Shown: positions 34,953 to 48,033, counted from the stretch's first letter. The stretch is DNA of 64,000 bases from Siphonodentalium dalli (GCA_032622095.1 CP136062.1:9203710-9267709), one strand, 5' to 3'. A program made the numbers and translations. Notes: a model not told the origin generated them from the sequence alone.

Positions 34953-35219
34953 AATACCAGAACCAAAATACCAAGACCAAAAACCAATTGGGCCGCTTGG
35001 GCCAACCAAGACCAAGATTCCGAGAATAAACCAACGCCTTTGTCGGCGACCAAATTCATTCTTATAAAAATGCTGCAATGTATGTTAGACAACAACATTA
35101 TAACACATTGGCCTTCAGGTTACATATGCATGTACATTCGATGCACGAGGCACACCTGTATGAAATGAAGGTATTGATTTGTCATTACTTCAGAAATGGT
35201 TCATACAATTGACCGTATT

Positions 35220-35525
35220 TTGGTCACATACCTTAAAGGTACACGTCACGTTTGTCTATAATCAGATAATACATTACACATAGGGTTGAACATGTCCACC
35301 GTAGTAAGCTTATTTACTTCAGAAATGGTTACAATAGCATAGTATTGTACCCGTGGGGTCACATACATTAAAGGTACACGTCACTTCTGGCTATAATCAT
35401 ACAATACATTACACATAGGGTTGAACATGTCCATCGTAGTAAGCTTATTTACTTCAGAAATGGTTCCAATAGCATAATATTGTACCCGCGGGGTCACGTA
35501 CCTTAAAGGTGCACGTCATTTGTGT
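35220..35525. repeat. Three 135-base tandem repeats, left arm only
   Basis: Copies at about 35231, 35365 and 35501 each begin with ACCTTAAAGGTACACGTCA; the right arm has a single copy. Confidence 0.7.
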
Positions 35526-36792
35526 CTATAATCAGACAATACATTACGCATAGGGTTCAACATGGTCACCGAAGCAACCACATCCAAAAGCAACGAACAC
35601 CCATTACTGAGCCCCGCTGTTACACACAACACAATTACTCGGGATTAAGGTCTTCTAGTAATGAGTTATGGTTGTATACTTTAGAAATGGTACCTATATA
35701 TAGCATAATATTGTACCCCATTGATGCACATCACGTTTCGTGTGAATTACATGAGCAGGTAACTCAATTCTCTGCATTTCGAATGGAGTTGGGTATTTTT
35801 GTTAATTATATACAGTGTTATTTAGCTTAGAAATGGTTGTTATTTTATATCAATATGCCAGTTTATGTCACAGACAAAATGCGTACTCACTCTTCACATA
35901 GACTAATATGTAAGCATTTGTATCATTTAGAATGTCAAAATATGGTCTAAGGCAGTCGTATTAGCTATATATGGCCACTTACCTTTCAAGTTATAACCCC
36001 ATTAAAACTATGCTTCAAATGTAAATTATATGTAACTTGAATATGATCGGTCCGCAGGGCCTTTTTTTGGTCATAGGTTCTAACCGACCATCGTTCATAC
36101 TCGAACGCGTGTGTATATGATAGCTATGGTAATGGTAGAGAAATCTAGAGAGCTAAGTAGACCCACTGCCTACATCAATATATATATACGAGATACATGC
36201 ACTGGCCGCAATGGGTTCCCGGTACTAGCCTATAGACATGAAGTATTAAAGTTATACACCTTCATCATCGCGCTCTTAATGAGTTTTGAATTGGCATATG
36301 GGTACGAATCCAAACCATTCCGATGTAATTTATCGGAATGCCAATCATAACCATATGCACAGAGAAAGCTAGTGGGAACGATACACACTGTTTGCGTAAT
36401 TGACTAGACACATTGTGGTAAAGAAGCACCCTGATGTATCAAAGGTATATTTCAAGGATTTTTAATCGGCAACCAATTATTGAATATATTTTTGTTGGGC
36501 ATGGTCATATGCACCACTGTGTTTCATATAAACAAAAACTAGTGGGTGGTTAAATCACCGAAGGCCAATATTCCCGATGGTAAGTTATTTTTAGCATATG
36601 GGATACATTTATGACTAAATCGGTTATAGGAAATGAGGTAAATTGCACTTTATTATTTAAAAGGAATAACGCTATACAAGCTTAAACACACAAACCATGG
36701 GTTTTATCAACTTATTACGCGTAGCATATTTGGAGTTTAGTTATGTTCATCAAACACCGGTAATTGACACCTCTGTCTGGATATTTTTTTTA

Positions 36793-37395
36793 TTACGATT
36801 GGGTCCCGTGTTCACCCTTTTTAGTTATAAGCGAATAGTCTCCATAGCTCCAAATCGTTCCAAATGTCCAAACTAATTCACTATTTAATTGTGAAATAGG
36901 TTTAGTTGTGCTTACAATGTAATCCAAAACTATTTGTTCATTAAACATATTTTCAATCGTGAAAATAGGACAAGGTTCCCTCATAATAATGTAACCATAA
37001 ATTGATGTAACTTCTTCGAATTCCAAACTATAGTCATTAAAAACCCTGCTACGGTATTCAGCGTAGCGGGCAAGCGGGCAGTTATCACCGATAAGTACAC
37101 GAATCTCATATATGTCTTTTTTAGTAATGCCACTAAATATCCAACACTCAGAAAACAGTTGATCCAAAGTATCCAGTAAGATATCTGTTTCAAATTCTGA
37201 TCTCTCCATCAAAGTATTCAATCTCTTTCTACCATCAGCAAAATTTCCTTCTAGAAGTTCCGTAATTATTATTTTACTCTCCCCTAAGAAACATGTATGT
37301 TGTAGTTCTGTTTTGATGTCTCCATGTATCGTTGACGCGTTAACTAACTCCTTGTAAATTTTCTCAAGCATTTCTGTTGGTAATATTTCCTCCAT
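36793..37395 (-). CDS. Unrecognised arm gene of 200 codons, left copy (intact)
   Basis: The frame starts MEEILPTEMLEKIYKELV and is rich in alpha-helical, acidic residues, with LLDTLDQLFSECWIF and FEEVTSIYGYI segments. The opening resembles the LP-E-L-KI-- pattern of F-box-like helices, but the match is too weak to assign. The right copy has a stop at codon 58 and about 15 other replacements but only two silent changes. It reads outward from the centre of the inverted repeat, like the other arm genes. No signal peptide or membrane segment is seen. Confidence 0.5.
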   Translation of the reverse strand: MEEILPTEMLEKIYKELVNASTIHGDIKTELQHTCFLGESKIIITELLEGNFADGRKRLNTLMERSEFETDILLDTLDQLFSECWIFSGITKKDIYEIRVLIGDNCPLARYAEYRSRVFNDYSLEFEEVTSIYGYIIMREPCPIFTIENMFNEQIVLDYIVSTTKPISQLNSELVWTFGTIWSYGDYSLITKKGEHGTQS

Positions 37396-37794
37396 AATTC
37401 CTAATTTACAAAACCATCTGTTTATTCGAGTAAATCCGCTAACTCACATGTCATTGGAAATGCGATCCTCATATAATTAACACAATCGGTTGTTCGTACC
37501 CATACCTAGTGAGCTTTTGATCTATAATAGCTATCAGTAAAGTATTTAGTTCTTATTATAATAGTTATAACCAATCAAAATCCGATGCTGAATTTAGCTA
37601 TACGAGGACAAACGGAATGATAACATCCGTTCAACAACTTGGTATTCCAGTCATAGTTCATTTCATATTATTACTCTAAAATCTCCATTACATGGAGAAA
37701 ATAAAGAGCCCATCTGATGTAGACTAGTATATAAGTACTTAGTGATTTATTTTCATCAATTATATGTATTGTTACTCCTATAAATATTATAAGT

Positions 37795-37928
37795 TACACG
37801 GCTTGTTGATGGGGGATACAGTGTGGTATGCCCCGGTAGATGCTCGTATCCCCCGAGGCGATAGCCGAGGGGGATACGAGAGTCGACCGGGGCATACCAC
37901 ACCGTATCCCCCATCAACAAGCCGTGTA
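37795..37928. repeat. Hairpin with arms of about 60 bases
   Basis: TACACGGCTTGTTGATGGGG is matched by its complement at the right end; the loop contains TATCCCCCGAGGCGATAGCC. Confidence 0.85.
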
Positions 37929-38261
37929 ATGTATTTATCCCCGGTCAAAATTAACAAGATATTCCCACAGACATAATGCGCGGAAACGAGCCACGAACAG
38001 TAACTCTATTTGATTAGACTGCTCATACAATGAATATATTTATATAGCTGTTTCCACAATTTGTCCATAAATACTTGCTGGCCTCGCTTACTTTTGGAAT
38101 CTATATGTTAGAAGATATAAAAGAGAGCAATACACTTCAAAAATAGTAATGGTAAATGAGTCAGACAACCTAAATAAATGAAGCAAGAGTAGCAAGATAA
38201 CATCACACCAGGAATCAACGTGGCTTTGAAAGATGTACATTAGACCTTCAAACTTTTGCCG

Positions 38262-38895
38262 GGTCATAAAAATTATACTTGGGGCATACGAGATTGTTAT
38301 GACCTTGTAAAATCAGTCTTCTCTATATAGAGACGACAATTTTTGCGGGGTAATATCACTTTTACACGGAGCATACGAGATTGTTATGACCCGTGTAAAA
38401 TCTGTCTTCTCTATATAGCGACGACAATTTTTGCGGGGTAATATCAGTTTTACACGGGGCATACGAGATTGTTATGACCCGTGTAAAATCTGTCTTCTCT
38501 ATATAGCGACGACAATTTTTGCGGGTAATATCAGTTTTACACGGGGCATACGAGATTGTTATGACCTTGTAAAATATGTCTTCTCTATATAGCGACGACA
38601 ATTTTTGCGGGGTAATATCAGTTTTACACAGGGCATACAAGATTGTTATGACCTTGCACAATATGTCTTCTCTATATAGCGAGGACAATTTTTGCGGGGT
38701 AATATCAGTTTTACACGGGGCATTTGAGATTGTTATGACCTTGTAAAATATGTCTTCTCTATATAGAGACGACAATTTTTGCGGGGTAATATAAGTTTTA
38801 CACGGGGCATACGAGATTGTTATGACCCGTGTAAAATCTGTCTTCTCTATATAGCGACGACAATTTTTGCGTGGTAATACGAAATAAGTGTTTCC
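38262..38895. repeat. Seven 87-88-base tandem repeats
   Basis: Units are marked by CATACGAGATTGTTATGACC at about 38286, 38373, 38461, 38548, 38635, 38722 and 38809, with a CTTCTCTATATAGCGACGAC segment in each. The long minus-strand frame across them exists because of the period and is not a gene. Confidence 0.85.
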
Positions 38896-38999
38896 TGTTT
38901 AGTTAACATATATCGATCAAGAACACCGGGATACGGCGTGGTATGGCCCTAGAAGAACAATGGTGCCTAAGAAGGCTTACAATTCTACAGAGGGGATAA

Positions 39000-40667
39000 A
39001 GTCTGTTATACAGAGGATACATCGCCCACGTGACAGTATCGTGTCACGAACGGTCTACTATGTTCAAAGTATGTAAATGCGTGTCAGGTTTATGTATATG
39101 TCCCTGTTTCTTAAAGCAAATCTAGTACATATACGTGCGTTAAGACACGTGCAATTGCCACTAGTAAATCGCGTATAAAAGCTATTTACTGCATAGTTAA
39201 ACTGTTGAGTTTTCACACGCATTCTATGTCTTTTTTATGGACTATATACGTGGTATATATCAGTATATACACGAATGTAATGTAATCACGTGCGCGTATT
39301 AATTTCATATATTCTTCTCAAAACAACTTAGCACAACGCATCAATTCTGATGTCTATGGCGGTTCAAACAGTGTACACTTTCAGTGTTGTTACCGTTTAA
39401 TACATACCATACTCATTTATGCATAATAACGCGGGTCTACATCGTTGCTATATACCTATATACGTCCATTTTCTTAAAGTATAGTATCTATAGTACATCA
39501 TGACCTATATTAAATCCCCCTTTCACTGGTAAATCATGCATAAACGCTATCTATTGTATAGTCAACTAATCATTTCTACATACACGCTGCTCTATGGTGG
39601 TCTGTTGTGTCTTACCATTACACCATTATATGTAGAAGGTAATGTGGTCAAATATCTATAAGTCTGATTTTGTGTCAATGTGTCTGTTATTAGTCTCATC
39701 AATTGGGTCGTTTATAAGTCGTCAAACATGATGATTTCTAATCATCTAATAGGTATTATAAAAAATGCCTACTTCACAAATATTTTGAGTGCATTTCAGT
39801 GTATATTTCGTGCTATGTAAATACGTGATTTGACCGCTAGTGATGTAGTGAAATAACGTATTTTATAGTTGTCAAATACGTACTAAACATAATGTAAATA
39901 TATGACTCATCTAATGAATTTTCCACACCTAGTGTCTACAATATGTTTATATATTGTGACTCATTACTACGGTTGCAGTATGTCCACGTATGCCAGGTAT
40001 TACATAACCTTGATAGCTATTTTTAGAATTACCTTGTATATGAGATCATATTGTAGCTGACAAAGACTGGAATGCGACTTGCATCTACCATCACGTGCGT
40101 TCGAATGAAGTTACATGTACGATATGAGCCATTATATGTGTCGATGAGGTGTTATATCAGTATATTCATGCAATATTCGTAAATGACAGCAACATATCTT
40201 TTCCCTCCCATTATCAAGCGAGATTTTGTGGTTAGCTGACAAACATGGCATTTCGAATATATATAGCCTATTGGACACTTACTTCAAATGCTAAAATTGC
40301 CTCTTCAAAAACTTCAAAATAGTTAAAAGTACACATTTTTATTTCGAATTTCATTGTTTACGGTTAATTTCCTGTTATGAAATTGGTCATTTTATAAACG
40401 CTTAATACGCAGTTACAAAACGTCCTATTTGACAAAAAATTTAAGCGCTATTATGACTATATTTGACGAATAAAAAAAACGCCATTTGACGTAGTACAAC
40501 AACGTGAAATGACAACTTTTTTAAACGCGAATTTGAAACAAAACTAATATACAAAAGATAAAATAATAAGTTTGACGCATCATGTAAAGTTTGGTTGACA
40601 GAATTTTCACACACAGAAGCGCTCTTATACGATGTAGCGGCATGTTACAGAGTTATCGTTATTTTCG
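39000..40667. other. Conserved non-coding inner part of the left arm
   Basis: No frame is supported. It matches 41933-43600 in reverse with only scattered differences. Confidence 0.6.
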
Positions 40668-41932
40668 TGGCTAAAAACAAAAGCGCGCAGGCCGACCCCA
40701 TCCCCTCACCCGTTTTAAAGGGGCGGAGTTAGGGGAGCGATCGTGCGTCACAAAAAAAAATGTCACCCTATTTTACACCTACCCCCCTTGTACATATTTA
40801 CCAATTCTATTTTTACCCTTACCCACATCCAATATACCCCCCTTCCAAACTTCTGAGCCATCCTGACACCCTTTTATTATACTCTGTGCATCATTCATTT
40901 TTTTTTTCCCTCATGTCCCTGCCATTTCCTATAAGTTAATGCCACTTTCCATGTGATCTCCTTTTTTGACCTATCTGACTAGTTTGTACTTCATACACAA
41001 ACCCCAAGTTCATACATATATACATAACACTTACATTTCCATTCATTCTCCTCTTCATATTTGCCCCTATCCAATGTCGCATTATACCTTACCTAGGTTT
41101 CCACCATCTATGTTTACACCTAAATTCTATATATGATCACAATTTTACCCTCTCCTTGGTCCTTTACACTCCACCCCAGTTCATATTTAGTTATAATTGA
41201 TGTTTACACCTATGTTCACCCTTGGGACTATTTTGCCATTCCCCTTTGTATAGCTTTACCTAACATCATTCTTTCATTTTAAGCCCTCGCCAGCTCGTAC
41301 CCTCTAATCACCGTCTGCAACCATACTCACCTCTGTGGCCCTCTTTTCTCATCTTAGTTGCTTCCCTGTACCTAATATCATTTCATTTTCTATACCTTTC
41401 ATTTTAACCACTCGCCAGCCCTTAACCTCTAAGCACTATCTGCAACCATGGTAAACCCCCTCCATCCAAAGCACCCCTTTTCATATGATTTAGGTATACT
41501 CAATGAATGCACCCTTCTGTTATCACATATCATTTTTATCTCATTTCCTTTAATTATGTACATGATTTTTTACCACCTTAGCTCTCCAGTGTACACCTCT
41601 ATTCGTTTTCTCCAGTGTACACCTCTATTCATGTTCCCACTAGCCCATTTACCCTTATCCCTCCAATAAACACCTTTAATTCTGTTATTGTTCTCCCTTT
41701 CCCCTTTTGTACAACTCTTATTTTACCTATATCCTCTAGCCACTCTGTTCTTCCCACTCCAACTTCAATGTTTTCCTAGGAAAATAATGCTTACACCTCA
41801 ATGTTTTCACCACATTATACCCTTCTGCTCCCATTTACTTGCCTCTGGCTCTCCCCATATCCTTTCCATTTGTGCACCATCTTCATAGATAAACCTCTGT
41901 TGAGTGACTTTTCCTAGCCTCCTGTACTCTAG
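40668..41932. other. Spacer between the arms, G-poor and pyrimidine-rich
   Basis: After about 40750 the plus strand is strikingly rich in C and T and poor in G, with loosely repeated TTTACACCTATGTTCACCC-like segments. Frames at 41448-41888 are compositional by-products. Confidence 0.7.
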
Positions 41933-43991
41933 CGAAAATAACGATAACTCTGTAACATACCGCTACGTCGTATAAGAGCGCTTCTGTGTGCGAAAATTCT
42001 GTCAACCAAACTATACATGATGCGTCAAACTTATAATTTTTTTTTGTATATTAGTTTTGTTTCAAATTCGCGTTTAAAAAAGTAGTCATTTCACGTTGTT
42101 GTACTACGTCAAATGGCGTTTTTTTTATTTGTCAAATATAGTCATAATAGCGCTTAAATTTTTTGTCAAATAGGACGTTTTGTAACTGCGTATTAAGCGT
42201 TTATAAAATGACCAATTTCATAACAGGAAATTAACCGTAAACAATGAAATTCGAAATAAAAATGTGTACTTTTAACTATTTTGAAGTTTTTGAAGAGGCA
42301 ATTTTAGCATTTGAAGTAAGTGTCCAATAGGCTATGTATATTCAAAATGCCATGTTGTCAGCTAACCACAAAATCTCGCTTGCTAATGGGAGGGAAAATA
42401 TATGTTGCTGTCATTTACGAATATTGCATGAATATACTGATATAACACCTCATCGACACATATAATGGCTCATATCGTACATGTAACTTCATTCGAACGC
42501 ACGTGATGGTAGATGCAAGTCGCATTCCAGTCTCTGTCAGCTACAATATGATCTCATATACAAGGTAATTCTAAAAATAGTTATCAAGGTTATGTAATAC
42601 CTGGCATACGTGGACATACTGCAACCGTAGTAATGAGTCACAATATATAAACATATTGTAGACACTAGGTGTGGAAAATTCATTAGATGAGTCATAAATT
42701 TACATTATGTTTAGTACGTATTTGACAACTATAAAATACGTTATTTCACTACATCACTAGCGGTCAAATCACGTTTTCACATAGAACGAAATATACACTG
42801 AAATGCACTCAAAATATTTGTGAAGTAGGCATTTTTTATAATACCTATTAGATGATCAGAAATCATCATGTTTGACGACTTATAAACGACCCAATTGATG
42901 AGACTAATAACAGACACATTGACACAAAATCAGACTTATAGATATTTGACCACATTACCTTCTACATATAATGGTTCAATGGTAAGACACAACAGACCAC
43001 CATAGAGCAGCGTGTATGTAGAAATGATTAGTTGACTATACAATAGAGAGCGTTTATACATGATTTACCAGTGAAAGGGGGATTTAATATACGTCATGAT
43101 GTACGTATAGCTACTATACTTCAAGAAAATGGACGTATATAGGTATATAGCAACGATGTAGACCCGCGTTATTATGCATAAATGAGTATGGTATGCATTA
43201 AACGGTAACAACACTGAAAGTGTACACTGTTTGAACCGCCATAGACATCAGAATTGATGCGTTGTGCTGAGTTGTTTTGAGAAGAATATATGAAATTAAT
43301 ACGCGCACGTGATTACATTACATTCGTGTATATACTGACATATACCACGTATATAGTCCATAAAAAAAGACATAGAATGCGTGTGAAAACTCAACAGGTT
43401 AACTATGCAGTAAATAGCTTTTATACGTGATTTACTAGTGGCAATTGCACGTGTCTTAACGCACGTATATGTACTGAATTTGCTTTAAGAAACAGGGACA
43501 TATACATAAACCTGACACGCATTTACATACTTTGAACACAGTAGACCTTTCGTGACACGATACTGTCACGTGGGCGATGTATCCGCTGTATAACAGACTA
43601 TATTTATAGTAGTAACAATACATATAATTGATGAAAATAAATCACTAAGTACATATATACTAGTCTACATCAGATGGGCTCTTTATTTTCTCCATGTAAT
43701 TGAGATTTTAGAGTAATAATATGAAATGAACTATGACTGGAATACCAAGTTGTTGAACGGATGTTATCATTCCGTTTGTCCTCGTATAGCTAAATTCAGC
43801 AACGGATTTTGATTGGTTATAACTATTATAATAAGAACTAAATACTTTACCGATAGCTATTATAGATCAAAAGCTCACTAGGTATGGGTAAGAACAACCG
43901 ATTGTGTTAATTATATGAGGAACTCATGTCCAATGACATGTGAGTTAGCGGATTTACTCGAATAAACAGATGGTTTTGTACATTAAGAATT

Positions 43992-44588
43992 ATGAAGGAA
44001 ATATTACCCACAGAAATGCTTGAGAAAATTTACAAGGAGTTAGTTAAAGCGTCAACGATACATGCAGACATCAAAACAGAACTACAACATAAATGTTTCT
44101 TAAGGGAGAGTAAAATAATAATTACGGAACTTCTAGAAGGAAATTTTGCTGATGGTAGAAAGTGATTGAATACTTTGATGGAGAGATCAGAATTTGAAAC
44201 AGATATCTTACTGGATACTTTGGATCAACTGTTTTCTGAGTGTTGGATATTTAGTCGTATTACTAAAAAAGACATATATGAGATTCGTGTACTTATCGGT
44301 GATAACTTTTCCCGCTTCGCTGAATACCGTAGCAGGGTTTTTAATGACTATAGTTTGGAATTCGAAGAAGTTACATCAATTTATGGTTACATTATTATGA
44401 GGAAACCTTGTCCTATTTTCACGATTGAAAAGATGTTTAATGAACAAATAGTTTTGGATTACATTCTAAGCACAACTAAACCTATTTCAGAATTAAATAG
44501 TGAATTAGTTTGGATATTCGGAACGATTTGGAGCTATGGAGACTATTCGCTTACAACTAAAAAGGGTGAACGCGGGACCCAATCGTAA
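43992..44588 (+). pseudogene. Right copy of the 200-codon arm gene, with an early stop
   Basis: It is colinear with the left copy but has TGA at 44164-44166 in place of an arginine codon and a small altered patch (IGDNFSRFAEY). The downstream part is otherwise open to TAA at 44586-44588. Confidence 0.55.
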
Positions 44589-44589
44589 T

Positions 44590-46080
44590 AAAAAAAATAT
44601 CCAGACAGAGGTGTCAATTACCGGTGTTTGATGAACATAACTAAACTCCAAATATGCTACACGTAATAAGTTGATAAAACCCATGGTTTGTGTGTTTAAG
44701 CTTGTATAGCGTTATTCCTTTTAAATAATAAAGTGCAATTTACCTCATTTCCTATAACCGATTTAGTCATAAATGTATCCCATATTCTAAAAATAACTTA
44801 CCATCGGGAATATTGGCCTTCGGTGATTTAACCACCCACTAGTTTTTGTTTATATGAAACACAGTGGTGCATATGACCATGCCCAACAAAAATATATTCA
44901 ATAATTGGTTGCCGATTAAAAATCCTTGAAATATACCTTTGATACATCAGGGTGCTTCTTTACCACAATGTGTCTAGTCAATTACGCAAACAGTGTGTAT
45001 CGTTCCCACTAGCTTTCTCTGTGCATATGGTTATGATTGGCATTCCGATAAATTACATCGGCATGGTTTGGATTCGTACCCATATGCCAATTCAAAACTC
45101 ATTAAGAGCGCGCTGATGAAGGTGTATAACTTTAATACTTCATGTCTATAGGCTAGTAACGGGAACCCATTGCGGCCAGTGCATGTATATCGTATATATA
45201 TATATATTGATGTAGGCAGTGGGTCTACTTAGCTCTCTAGATTTCTCTACCATTACCATAGCTATCATATACACACGCGTTCGAGTATGAACGATGGTCG
45301 GTTAGAACCTATGACCAAAAAAAGGCCCTGGGGACCGATCATATTCAAGTTACATATAATTTACATTTGAAGCATAGTTTTAATGGGGTTATAACTTGAA
45401 AGGTAAGAGGCCATATATAGCTAATATGACTGACTTAGACCATATTTTTACATTCTAAATGATACAAATGCTTACATATTAGTCTATGTGAAGAGTGAGT
45501 ACGCATTTTGTCTGTGACATAAACTGGCATATTGATATAAAATAACAACCATTTCTAAGCTAAATAACACTGTATATAATTAACAAAAATACCCAACTCC
45601 ATTCGAAATGCAGAGAATTGAGTTACCTGCTCATGTAATTCACACGAAACGTGATGTGCATCAATGGGGTACAATATTATGCTATATATAGGTACCATTT
45701 CTAAAGTATACAACCATAACTCATTACTAGAAGACCTTAATCCCGAGTAATTGTGTTGTGTGTAACAGCGGGACTCAGTAATGGGTGTTCGTTGCTTTTG
45801 GATGTGGTTGCTTCGGTGAACACGTTGAACCCTATGCGTAATGTATTGTCTGATTATAGACACAAATGACGTGTACCTTTAAGGTATGTGACCAAAATAC
45901 GGTCAATTGTTTGAACCATTTCTGAAGTAATGACAAATCAATACCTCGTGCATCGAATGTACATGCATATGTAACTTGAAGGCCAATGTGTTATAATGTT
46001 GTTGTCTAACATACATTGCAGCATTTGTATAAGAATGAAAGCATTTAGATTGCAAAAATCTTTGTTAAAACTACGGACAT
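44590..46080. other. Right-arm non-coding stretch
   Basis: It mirrors 35060-36790. A minus-strand frame at 45555-45863 is mirrored at 35522-35830 but lacks coding signs. Confidence 0.5.
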
Positions 46081-47130
46081 TTTTGAAAATAAAGAGCGTT
46101 TTTTATTTATGGATACGATGAATTATGTTTAAATGCTTAATTTTAAATATAAATTTAATAAACGATGGACATTAAGACAAATTTTGAAAATAAAAGAGCG
46201 TGTTTTATTTATCGATAGGCGGAATTAGGTATAAATGCTTGATTTTAAATGTAAATTTAGTACAACGATGATGCATTCAGACAAATTGAAAATAAAGAGC
46301 GTTTTATTGATAGATACGCTGAGTTAGGTTTAAATGCTTAAGTGACGTGTACCTTTAAGGTATGTGACCACGGGTACAATAGTATGATATAGGAACCATT
46401 TCTGAAGTAATGACACCTTATTATTAACAGTAACACTTTGCCAATGCATCCTATTATGTATGTCTGTCTCCCATAAATGTACAGGCTAATGTGACCTATA
46501 ACTTGAAGATAAGTGGCCAATCTGTTACAATGTTGTTGTCGTTTAACATACATTTCGTCAATTTTATATGAATGAAAGCATGTAGATTGCAAAAATCTTT
46601 GTTAAAACTAGGGAATTTCAAACAATTTTGAAAATAAAGAGCGTTTTTATTGATGTATACGTGGAATTGCGTTTAAATGCATACGTGACGTGTACCTTTA
46701 AGGTATGTGACCCAAATGCGGTCAAATGTACGAACCATTTCTAAACTAAATAACACCTTATTATTAACACAGTAACATTGTGCCAATGCATTCTCTTATA
46801 TATGCGAGTAACCCCTAAATGTACATGCATATATGACGTATAACTTGAAGGTAAGTTGCCAATCTGTTACAATGCTGTTGTCACAGCACGAATTGCATCC
46901 CATCTCTCTAACTTCCACATGTATGTACATCAAATGTACATGCATATGTAATGGATAACTTGAATTCCAATTTGTTACAATGCTGTGGGTAGTGGGTAAT
47001 TTTATATGAGTGAAAGCATGTATATTGCTAACATGTATGTCAAAACGAGGGACATTCCGACAATTTTGAAAATAAAGAGCGTTTTTATTGATGGATACGC
47101 TGAATTAGATTTAAATGCATAAGAGCGTGT
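46080..47130. repeat. Repeated cassette with AAAATAAAGAGCGTTT motifs (right arm)
   Basis: This is the mirror of 32085-33080; copies lie near 46085, 46190, 46290, 46632 and 47070. A CCAATGCATTCTCTTATATATG segment at about 46785 links it with the TTAA-flanked hairpin elements. Confidence 0.7.
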
Positions 47131-47222
47131 ACCTTTAGGGTATGTCCCACCCAGACGTCGTCAGCGACGTCCGCGCGTTTTACACATAACACAATGCCAC
47201 TATCTCATATAATATCTCCACG

Positions 47223-47663
47223 ATGGAATACGCTGTTACAGATCTTGGATGTTATGTGAGAGCCATCCGTGTAACGGCCCCGAGGGACATAGTGGTGTGG
47301 AAGACCATTTCCTGGGCAGTGTATGGCACAGGTGAAAAGTTCTTTGAACTTTTCACTCTTGTCTGTACAGTGTGGGCTTTCAACCCTACACTGTTCAACG
47401 GATACGAGATAGAACAAATCGAATTGCTTGGCACAACAGATCTCTTGCTCATGATAGCGGCAACCCTTCTGCAGAGAAAGCTCAGGTTTTGGAGAGAGAA
47501 AAAGAAATACACATTAAACGTATGCCCATTGAAGGATGTGAGTGTACCGAAAGGTATATTACCATCTCTCATCGAGGGTACGCTTGTGTTTCTGGAGTTG
47601 GACCAAGAGGATGGATTTGAGTTCATTAAGACCCCTTATCCACTTTCGTGTGATCTGACATAA
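47223..47663 (+). CDS. Unrecognised arm gene, right copy (146 codons)
   Basis: It starts MEYAVTDLGCYVRAIRV and ends PYPLSCDLT. It is a single open frame and probably closer to the original than the left copy, whose end is shifted. A TTTCGTGTGATCTGACATAA end is clean. It is followed within 40 bases by the decayed third gene. Function unknown. Confidence 0.5.
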   Translation: MEYAVTDLGCYVRAIRVTAPRDIVVWKTISWAVYGTGEKFFELFTLVCTVWAFNPTLFNGYEIEQIELLGTTDLLLMIAATLLQRKLRFWREKKKYTLNVCPLKDVSVPKGILPSLIEGTLVFLELDQEDGFEFIKTPYPLSCDLT

Positions 47664-47701
47664 AACGGCTTTTTTCAGTGCCACCAAAAATCGGCTATAA
47701 G

Positions 47702-48033
47702 AAACGGGTCAACGATGATGCGGAAGCGGTGGAAGTGCGGTCTGATAAGGTTGATGAACTGATGGAAGAAGAGGGCATATCTGAAGAATAGGCTGAGGAA
47801 AAAGCTCAACGAGAATGCATCGACACAGAGTTTGGTCTCTTTCTCAAAAGTTACATGGTTGATAGAATATCAGTATCGATTGAAACACCCCCATACATAA
47901 CACTGCCGTGAATAAAATGGTCAGACCGACCAACCTCGGATATAATATTGAATGGGCTGCGGATGAAGCGATGAGAAACTTCAAGAAACTCCTAGAAATA
48001 TATCTAATGGTTGAAGATTCAGACATTGTTTAA
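47702..48033 (+). pseudogene. Remains of the third arm gene, right copy
   Basis: It reads KRVNDDAEAVEVRSDKVDEL, then a TAG after ISEE, then an open block (ECIDTEFGLFLKSYMVD), a frame break, and an end block MVRPTNLGYNIEWAADEA to TAA at 48031-48033. AATAAA follows at 48039-48044. Confidence 0.4.

Larger units (their letters stand above)
33116..35054 (-). mobile_element. 5' fragment of a DIRS/Ngaro-like retroelement inserted in the left arm
   Basis: The right arm has continuous sequence here, so this is an insertion made after the arms were duplicated (or lost from the other arm). It contains a gag-like region and the first part of a reverse transcriptase and ends abruptly within the palm domain. 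No RNase H or tyrosine recombinase part is present. A few arm bases at the junction are replaced, and no clear target duplication is seen, as expected for DIRS elements. Confidence 0.75.
37785..39000. mobile_element. 1.2-kb block present only in the left arm
   Basis: The right arm joins TATAAATAT directly to AGTCTGTTATAC; the left arm has 1.2 kb between. It begins with a hairpin (37795-37928), includes seven 87-base tandem repeats, and ends with a GGATACGGCGTGGTATG segment resembling the hairpin arm. It is probably an inserted non-autonomous element. Confidence 0.6.
30280..40667 (+). repeat. Left arm of giant inverted repeat
   Basis: The complement of this arm matches 41933-48867 from end to end. 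The outer edge is at ATACTTGTATCGCATAT (30281) and the inner edge at TTATCGTTATTTTCG (40667). Extra DNA relative to the other arm: 33116-35054, about 280 bases in 35220-35520, and about 37785-39000. Matched open frames fall at mirrored positions throughout. Confidence 0.9.

Noticed and set aside
36793-37395. F-box protein assignment for the 200-codon arm gene
   Set aside because: Only the first dozen residues resemble an F-box helix; the rest of the motif is missing.
38262-38895. CRISPR-like look of regular 87-base repeats, and the 137-codon frame through them
   Set aside because: There are no unique spacers between short repeats; the whole unit repeats, so it is a tandem satellite in a eukaryotic context.
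41448-41888. Two short plus-strand frames in the spacer
   Set aside because: They are Pro/Leu/Ser-rich by-products of pyrimidine-rich DNA.
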